Program-made: the position numbers and the translations under genes
Assembly: GCA_041584015.1 (NCBI GenBank)
Contig: JBFHES010000060.1
Span: forward strand, 1-19,041
Reading direction: 5' to 3'
DNA: 19,041 nt
Source: JBFHES01 sp041584015
GTDB taxonomy: Bacteria; Bacteroidota; Bacteroidia; Bacteroidales; M50B96
Notes under the pieces: model-generated
What the model was told of the DNA's origin: nothing
Databases searched by the model: none
What the model saw: only the letters and a program-made list of their open reading frames with translations
Shown here: piece after piece, positions 13,191-19,041 of the stretch
Numbering within the stretch: the first letter of the stretch is position 1
Layout of the letters: each line of letters starts with the position of its first letter

Positions 13191-16100
13191 ATGTTGAATA
13201 ATATTATAAAATTTTCGCTGAGCAATAAATACCTGATTATTCTTTGCTCAGTAGTATTGATAGTTGTGGGAACCCGCACCGCTATTAACATGGATGTTGA
13301 TGTATTCCCGGATCTAACGGCTCCTACCGTGGTGGTTATGACAGATGCTCATGGAATGGCTTCAGAAGAAGTTGAGCGACTGGTTACCTTTCCAATTGAA
13401 ACTGCTGTTAATGGTGCTACCGATGTGCGCCGTGTTCGTTCAGCTTCATCGCAAGGTTTTTCCTTTGTGTGGGTTGAATTTGATTGGGGAACGGATATCT
13501 ATAAGGCTCGTCAGATTGTAAGCGAAAAACTCATAACGGTTACTTCACAAATGCCTTTGGGAGTTGAGCAACCTACACTTGCGCCACAATCAAGTGTAAT
13601 GGGTGAAATCTATTTCATTGGTATGCAAGCAGACAGCACCAGCATGATGGAACTAAGAACCATTGCCGACTGGAACGTAAAACCATTGCTTTTAGCAACC
13701 AACGGAGTTTCGCAGGTTACCATTATTGGTGGCGATTACAAACAATACAAGGTCTTAGCCGATCCGCAAAAACTAAAGTACTTTAACGTATCGGTAAGCG
13801 AACTTGCCGATATCTGTAAAGGAATCAGCCAAAACTCAACCGGTGGAGTTGTACGACAGTATAATAACGAATATGTTGTGAGAGGCATTGCCAGAACTTT
13901 TGATTTGGAAGCGTTGGGCAACTCCTTTATCAAATCTAATAATGGTCGCCCAATAAGAATAAACGATGTTGCTGAAGTAGTTGTTGAAGGAGCAGTAAAA
14001 ATGGGGCACGGTTCTCAAAATGCGAAACCAGCGGTGATCATTTCAGTATCAAAGCAACCAAACACAAATACACTTGAACTCACCGAACGCATTGATGAAA
14101 ACCTAGTAAAGCTGCTAAAGTCATTACCGCCGGATGTGAAATTAGATAATAAAATATTCCGCCAGGCTGATTTTATTGAAACCTCGGTTAGTAATGTTCA
14201 GCGCGCACTTGTTGAAGGTGCCATCTTTGTGATCATCATTCTGTTTCTATTTCTCGGCAGCTTCCGGACTACAATTATATCCTTATTGGCCATCCCCTTA
14301 TCACTATTAGGGGCAATCATGGTAATGAAGATTTTTGGTTTGAATATAAATACCATGAGTCTTGGTGGTATGGCTATTGCTATTGGCTCCCTGGTTGATG
14401 ATGCTATTATTGATGTATAAAACGTGTACAAACGTTTACGCCAGAACAGACTGCTAACAAAGGAAAAACGCCAAACATCCTTTACAGTTGTTTTCGAAGC
14501 ATCGAAAGAAATTCGATCATCTATTCTTAATGCAACGCTCATCATTATGGTTGCGTTTGTTCCTTTGTTCTTCTTATCCGGAATGGAAGGCCGCATGTTA
14601 AAGCCTCTTGGAATTGCCTTCATCGTTTCACTCTTTGTATCACTTATAGTAGCCATGACTCTTACACCATTATTGGCTAAAATGCTTTTATCCAATGAGG
14701 ATTTTCTTGCAAAAAATGAGAAAGAGAAATGGCTGGTTCGCAAATTAAGTAATGCCTACGGCAAATCGTTGAACTGGGCTCTGGGTCATAAAGCAAGCAT
14801 ATTGGTAAGTATTCTTGCACTATTTATCATTTCTCTTTTTGCCTATGCCTCAATGGGGCGAAGCTTTCTTCCTGAGTTTAATGAAGGATCGCTCACCCTT
14901 TCTGTTGTTACGCTGCCTGGCACCTCGCTCGAACAGACCAATCGTCTGGGGAATTTAATTGAAAAACAATTACTGGCCATTCCCGAAATATCCAGCACCG
15001 CCAGACGCACCGGCCGTGGCGAACTGGACGAGCACTCGCAAACCACAAACAGCTCTGAAGTTGATGTTAATTTCGCTTTGGGTAATCGTAGTCAGGAAAA
15101 GTTCTTAAACGAAGTTAGACAAACACTGGCAGGTGTTCCGGGAATTGCAGTTACCGTTGGGCAGCCACTCGGGCATCGTATTGACCATATGCTTTCCGGT
15201 ACGCGTGCAAACATCGCCATCAAACTTTTTGGCGACGACCTTAACAAGATGTTTAATCTCGGCAACCAGGTAAAAAGCAGCATTATTGATATCGAAGGAC
15301 TGGTTGATGTTAACGTAGAGCAACAAGTGGAAATTCCTCAAATCCAGATCAGGGCCAATCGCGAAATGCTGGCCTACTATGGAATAACCGTTGAGCAATT
15401 TAATGAATTTGTTGATATAGCCTTTGGTGGTGAAAAACTGGCCGACATCTATGAAGGTCAGCGTAGCTTTGATTTAATCGTCAGGTTAAACAAAGACTAT
15501 ACAGAAACAATAGACGGAATTCGAGCCGCATTAATTGACACCCACGATGGAAAGAAAGTACCATTAGAGCAGGTAGCAGAGATCATCTCAGTTTCCGGGC
15601 CAAGCAGCATAAGCAGAGAGAACGTGCAACGTAAGATTGTTATTTCGGCCAACGTAGCCGGTCGCGATTTGAGAGGAGTTGTAAATGAAATACAATCAAG
15701 CGTGAATGAGAACATTGTGTTGCCCGAAGGTTACCGCATTGAATATGGCGGTCAATTTGAAAGTGAAGCAAAAGCATCGCGTACCTTAATGCTTACCTCC
15801 ATAATGGCGATTCTCGTTATTTTCTTGCTCTTGTATCAAGAATTTAAGAACTTCAAACTTGCGGGTATTATTCTTCTGAATTTACCACTGGCATTAATTG
15901 GTGGTGTGTTTGCCATTTATTTCACTTCGGGAGTAATGAGTATTCCGGCAATTATCGGTTTCATCACCTTATTTGGCATTGCCACAAGAAATGGAATTTT
16001 ACTTATTTCTAATTATCAGCATTTAGAGTTAAAAGGCGTACCATTACAAGAAACCATTACACGCGGCTCTGTCGACCGTCTGAATCCAATTTTAATGACA

Positions 16101-16292
16101 GCACTCACAGCTGCTCTGGCACTTATTCCGCTTGCATTAAAGGGTGAATTACCAGGTAATGAAATTCAGAGTCCGATGGCCAAAGTGATACTTGGCGGGC
16201 TTCTTACGTCAACAATCCTGAATATTTATATTGTGCCTATTGTTTATAGCTCAATTAAAAAGCGTGGAATTATTAATACTGAGAAAGCATGA
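13191..16292 (+). pseudogene. Heavy-metal RND efflux permease (CusA/CzcA-like) interrupted by one in-frame TAA
   Basis: This is the proton-driven inner-membrane pump of the operon. The frame is intact for 1034 codons, normal for CusA/CzcA, apart from TAA at 14418-14420 (codon 410). The two open pieces are 13191-14417 and 14421-16292, in the same frame. TM1 is about 12-29, and the porter loops carry DVFPDLTAPTVVVMT and EEVERLVTFPIE. TM2-TM4 lie about 340-409, with the likely proton-relay pair Asp403-Asp404 in GSLVDDAIIDV. The stop replaces the Glu of the conserved DVENV motif right after TM4, which a single G-to-T change (GAA to TAA) would explain. The second half starts NVYKRL and contains the remaining TMs and porter domains. 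Unless the stop is suppressed or is a sequencing error, no working pump is made. The stop codon of this gene overlaps the start of the TolC-like gene. Confidence 0.88.
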
Positions 16293-17467
16293 AAAGATTA
16301 ATAACTATACTATGTGCGTTCATCTCTATCTCAACGCTTAGCGCGCAAATTAGTATTACAAATTTATTAACCGAGATTGAGCAAAACAATACAAGGCTTG
16401 CAGCTGTGCGAAAGTCAGCTGAAGCCATGTTGATTGAAAACAAAACAGGTAATTACCTGAATAACCCTGAGGTTGAATTCCATTTCCTGAACGGAAACCC
16501 GTCGCCTCTGGGAAAAAGAACGGATTTTAGTATCAGCCAATCGTTTGATTTCCCTACCGCTTACAAGTATAGAAATCAAATCTCAAAATCGAAAAACAAG
16601 CAAGTTGAGACGATGTATCTAAAGGAGCGCAACTCGCTTTTATTTGATGCGCATCTGTTATGTCTTGATTTAATCTACTCAAATGCCTTAATGGCTGAAC
16701 TGAATAAACGCTTGAATCATGCACAAAGCATTGCCAGATCGACCAAGGCGGAATTTGAAGTTGGAGAAACAAACATACTTGTTTATAATAAAGCACAGCT
16801 AAATTTGTTGAACCTTAGCAATGAAATAGAGATCTTAGAAATAGACCGGAAGCTCATTAGATCGAAACTAAGCTCGATGAATGGCGGAAAGGAAGCCAAC
16901 TTAAACGACAGTGTTTATATCCCTGCCGAGATACCTGAAAATTTCGATCAATGGTACACAATTGCAGAAAGCAACAATCCAGTATTAGCTTGGCTAAAAC
17001 AGGAAATTGAAATCAGCAGACAACAAAAACAATTAAGCAAAGCACTCAGCATGCCAAAGCTGGCAGCAGGCTATTTAAGCGAGAAGGTAGCTGGGGAGCA
17101 GTTCCAGGGAGTTTCCTTAGGTTTAACAATTCCCCTTTGGGAAAATAAGAACACAACAAAGCTGGCCACTGCCAACACCATTGCCTTAACTTTCGAAAAG
17201 CAAGATATGGAATTACAGCTCTATAATGAGCTTCAAATTTTACATGCAAAAGCTTTAAACCTGCAAAACAGCTTGAACAACTACCGGGCAAAACTCACCG
17301 AGTTTGACAACACTGCATTGCTTAAAAAAGCACTTGACGCTGGTGAAATCACGATGATAGAGTATTTACTGGAGTTATCTTTTTACTACGAAAGCAAAAA
17401 TAAATTGCTTGAGATGGAACGGGAAAAATGCAAAGCGGTTGCTGAGCTCAACCAGTTTAGCTTATAG
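16289..17467 (+). CDS. TolC-family outer-membrane factor (CusC/CzcC-like)
   Basis: This is the outer-membrane channel subunit of the tripartite metal efflux system. Its 392 residues start with a signal peptide (cleavage likely after LSA at 17-19). Two repeated halves follow of long helices, typical of the outer-membrane-factor family, with NPEVEFHFLNGNPSPLGKRT near the front and long heptad stretches at about 110-200 and 285-380. A short, sparsely lipidated N-terminus and the length of under 400 are usual for Bacteroidota CzcC-like members. Its ATG overlaps the permease stop (ATGA at 16289-16292), so translation is probably coupled to the permease and would be affected by the upstream nonsense codon. 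A strong hairpin follows at 17477-17505. Confidence 0.88.
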   Translation: MKRLITILCAFISISTLSAQISITNLLTEIEQNNTRLAAVRKSAEAMLIENKTGNYLNNPEVEFHFLNGNPSPLGKRTDFSISQSFDFPTAYKYRNQISKSKNKQVETMYLKERNSLLFDAHLLCLDLIYSNALMAELNKRLNHAQSIARSTKAEFEVGETNILVYNKAQLNLLNLSNEIEILEIDRKLIRSKLSSMNGGKEANLNDSVYIPAEIPENFDQWYTIAESNNPVLAWLKQEIEISRQQKQLSKALSMPKLAAGYLSEKVAGEQFQGVSLGLTIPLWENKNTTKLATANTIALTFEKQDMELQLYNELQILHAKALNLQNSLNNYRAKLTEFDNTALLKKALDAGEITMIEYLLELSFYYESKNKLLEMEREKCKAVAELNQFSL

Positions 17468-17476
17468 AATAAATAG

Positions 17477-17505
17477 TTCACGGGGTATTAAATATGCCTC
17501 GTGAA
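17477..17505. terminator. Intrinsic hairpin between convergent tolC-like and lipocalin genes
   Basis: A 12-bp stem with two G-U wobbles pairs 17477-17488 with 17494-17505 around a five-base TAAAT loop. The plus strand continues with TTTCCTTTAA. The site ends the efflux operon and, read on the other strand, could also stop lipocalin transcripts. It is the clearest terminator in the window. Confidence 0.7.
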
Positions 17506-17530
17506 TTTCCTTTAAGAAGAAGGTTAAGCA

Positions 17531-18004
17531 CTACTGAGTATTTATCAGTGCCCGCTGCTCTACTTTAAGAATAGGTTTCAAGTCGTATCCCCTTTGCTGA
17601 ACCTTCTCAAGTAAGTGATTGTACACTGCTTCATCCATCTGTGGAGTACGACTTAATATCCAAAGGTACTTTGAAGAACCAACCACTATTGCCCATTGAT
17701 ATTCTTTATCAATTTCAAGTACCAAATAATCTGAACGAAAGATTCGAAAAAAAGTCAAATTCATTTTTGAAGGAACCGCCGGATCAGGAATGTCAACTAT
17801 CCCCTTAGCTTCAATCAGTTTGCCATCAAATGAGCCTTTAAAGCCGCGAATAAAAACATCTAGTTTACCTTTTGCGTTCTTAGAATAACTAATTGTCGCG
17901 CCTACAAAACCTTTCTCAAAGGAATGTGGGTATCGGGCAATTTCATACCAATCGCCCATATATCGTTCTAAGTCAAAATTCTTAACGGTACTTTTATCAA
18001 TCAT
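17531..18004 (-). CDS. Lipocalin, Blc-like
   Basis: This is a 157-residue member of the Blc/apolipoprotein D-like lipocalins, small beta-barrels that bind lipids or other hydrophobic molecules. The first lipocalin motif GDWYEIAR (about 17-24) with its Gly-x-Trp is present. So is the family's YLWILSRTP stretch near the C-terminus, and VDIPDPAVPSKMNLTFF in the middle. The usual bacterial Blc has a lipoprotein signal, but this start gives none. I saw no in-frame upstream start with one, so the protein may be cytoplasmic. It is convergent with the efflux operon. Its ligand is unknown; membrane-stress repair is a family-level idea only. Confidence 0.88.
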   Translation of the reverse strand: MIDKSTVKNFDLERYMGDWYEIARYPHSFEKGFVGATISYSKNAKGKLDVFIRGFKGSFDGKLIEAKGIVDIPDPAVPSKMNLTFFRIFRSDYLVLEIDKEYQWAIVVGSSKYLWILSRTPQMDEAVYNHLLEKVQQRGYDLKPILKVEQRALINTQ

Positions 18005-18182
18005 TATCTCATTATAATCTAGAAAACTAGTCCAGCATTAATATACAACTAATACGATTCTCAAATACGCATTGAGAATGTTAATGTTTCACAATAAGAA
18101 TTGCTACTAGAACAAAAGTAATCATCATTTATGTTTTTCAAAAGATAAATCAAGGGTTAATAAAGCTAAGTATTGATGAAAT

Positions 18183-18204
18183 AAAAAAAAGACCAATTCT
18201 TTTT
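18183..18204 (-). terminator. Candidate terminator of the TonB-dependent receptor gene
   Basis: On the minus strand, AAAAAGA pairs with TCTTTTT across a five-base loop, followed by more Ts. It lies about 75 bases past the receptor stop. The stem is A/T-rich, a common Bacteroidota type, but weak by itself. The rest of the 18005-18278 spacer shows no gene to me. Confidence 0.45.
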
Positions 18205-18278
18205 ACTTATCAAATATTAACGGACAACAAGTTTATCTATGATCAAACTAATTACTAATAGCCCTTGAAACAGACACA

Positions 18279-19041
18279 TTAGAACTTCACCATTATGCCA
18301 ATTGTCGGAAGCAATGTTCCTGAAACATTCGGTAATGAGTTAAGAATATACTCCGATCCATCGGTATTGGTTTTATACGAACCATCCGCATTTTTTTCAC
18401 GCACAACAAAATCTAAACCTGTGTTTTGAAAATTATATGCATTTTGAATATCAACATAAATCATGAATGTCCATTTCTTGAAAAAGAAATTTTTGTCTAC
18501 TCTTACATCCAATTGATGAAACGACTCATAGCGTTCAGAATTCAATTTTGAATAGTCGAGGTAGGGTTGCCCAATGGCATTCCATGCAAGAATATTCGCC
18601 GATGTTTCCATATCATACGGTGTATACGGTAAACCACCAACATAACGCCATTTAAACCCGATGCGCCAGTTCTTTTTTAGGTCAGCTGTTCCTGTAATGG
18701 TTAGCAAATGCTTACTATCCCACGATGAAGGAATTAACTGATCGCTAAGATCAGTGAACTCGCTACGAACAAAGGTATAAGATGCCAGTAGGTTAACCTT
18801 TTTATAGTTTATGCGATTCAATATTTCGAAACCTACTGCTCTTCCTTCTCCGCTAAAAGTCACAGGTGCTGCGCCCGCAACACTGCTGTAATCGGCGCCA
18901 CTATTTGCCAGGCTTACACCAGAGTTTAAATCAATCGGATATTGAAAGTAATCCTTATAGAACGCTTCCGCCGATAAAATAACAGATTCGGAGAAACTAT
19001 ATTCAAAACCTGCGTTATAATGATCAACACCAATAAAAGAA
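18279..19041 (-). CDS. TonB-dependent receptor, C-terminal end (partial)
   Basis: The frame is open from the window edge down to the TAA at 18279-18281, giving 253 residues of the C-terminal beta-barrel of a TonB-dependent outer-membrane receptor. These import siderophores, vitamins, metals or glycans using TonB energy. Barrel strands are visible: HYNAGFEYSF, SVILSAEAFYKD, GEGRAVGFEILNRINYKKVNLLASYTF, WRIGFKWRYVGGLPYTPYD, and the final GIMVKF ending in Phe, as needed for outer-membrane assembly. The plug, TonB box and any N-terminal carboxypeptidase-like domain lie beyond the window. A start called near 18863 (GTG) would be an artefact of the truncation. The substrate cannot be told from this part. 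Confidence 0.88.
   Translation of the reverse strand, partial: SFIGVDHYNAGFEYSFSESVILSAEAFYKDYFQYPIDLNSGVSLANSGADYSSVAGAAPVTFSGEGRAVGFEILNRINYKKVNLLASYTFVRSEFTDLSDQLIPSSWDSKHLLTITGTADLKKNWRIGFKWRYVGGLPYTPYDMETSANILAWNAIGQPYLDYSKLNSERYESFHQLDVRVDKNFFFKKWTFMIYVDIQNAYNFQNTGLDFVVREKNADGSYKTNTDGSEYILNSLPNVSGTLLPTIGIMVKF

Noticed and set aside
14415..14423. Programmed readthrough or recoding at the TAA
   Set aside because: I see no stimulatory hairpin or leaky stop context after TAAA, and the missing residue is a normal Glu. A simple substitution is the better explanation.
14198..14743. Minus-strand open frame of 181 codons inside the permease gene
   Set aside because: It is antisense to conserved permease sequence and its product matches nothing I know.
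14424..16292. Second half of the permease as an independent gene starting at GTG 14424
   Set aside because: It begins in the middle of a conserved motif directly after the stop, has no ribosome-binding site, and lacks TM1 to TM4. It is the rest of one broken gene.

Overview
The window looks like chromosomal DNA of a Bacteroidota bacterium. It is AT-rich, Shine-Dalgarno sequences are scarce, and several genes are preceded by the TAnnTTTG -7 element typical of this phylum. A PorP/SprF-family protein, a TonB-dependent receptor and a DUF6155-like gene also fit. I cannot name a genus. I see no tRNA, rRNA, CRISPR array, insertion sequence or phage gene.

Layout. 1-1074: a gene-free stretch, then a two-TM PAS protein with a coiled-coil tail. 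1179-3069: an OsmC-family protein (minus) divergent from a Crp/Fnr-type regulator (plus), then a DUF6155-like protein. 3154-4819: a DbpA-like DEAD-box helicase and a small DUF2007-like protein. 5206-8418: an orphan CheR methyltransferase and a 720-residue soluble protein with about five PAS domains and no output domain. 8503-11014: a PorP/SprF-like outer-membrane protein and pyruvate kinase. 11111-17467: a heavy-metal RND efflux operon with its own near-consensus promoter and a hairpin terminator. It runs from a His-rich exported protein through a lipoprotein adaptor with a His-rich N-terminus and a CusA/CzcA permease to a TolC-like outer-membrane factor. 17531-18004 (minus): a Blc-like lipocalin. 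18279-19041 (minus): the C-terminal end of a TonB-dependent receptor that runs off the window.

The most important observation is that the RND permease is split by a single in-frame TAA at 14418-14420. The stop replaces the Glu of the conserved DVENV motif at the end of TM4. The reading frame is otherwise intact for all 1034 codons, so this is a recent nonsense mutation, a sequencing error, or (less likely) a recoded site.

A second theme is signalling. Both PAS proteins lack a kinase, cyclase or other catalytic domain, and both end in a nearly identical helical tail centred on GREFRIKELR. One of them lies directly downstream of an orphan CheR. This suggests a shared docking module, but no partner is visible here. 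I did not find a clearly new multi-gene system; most genes belong to recognisable families.
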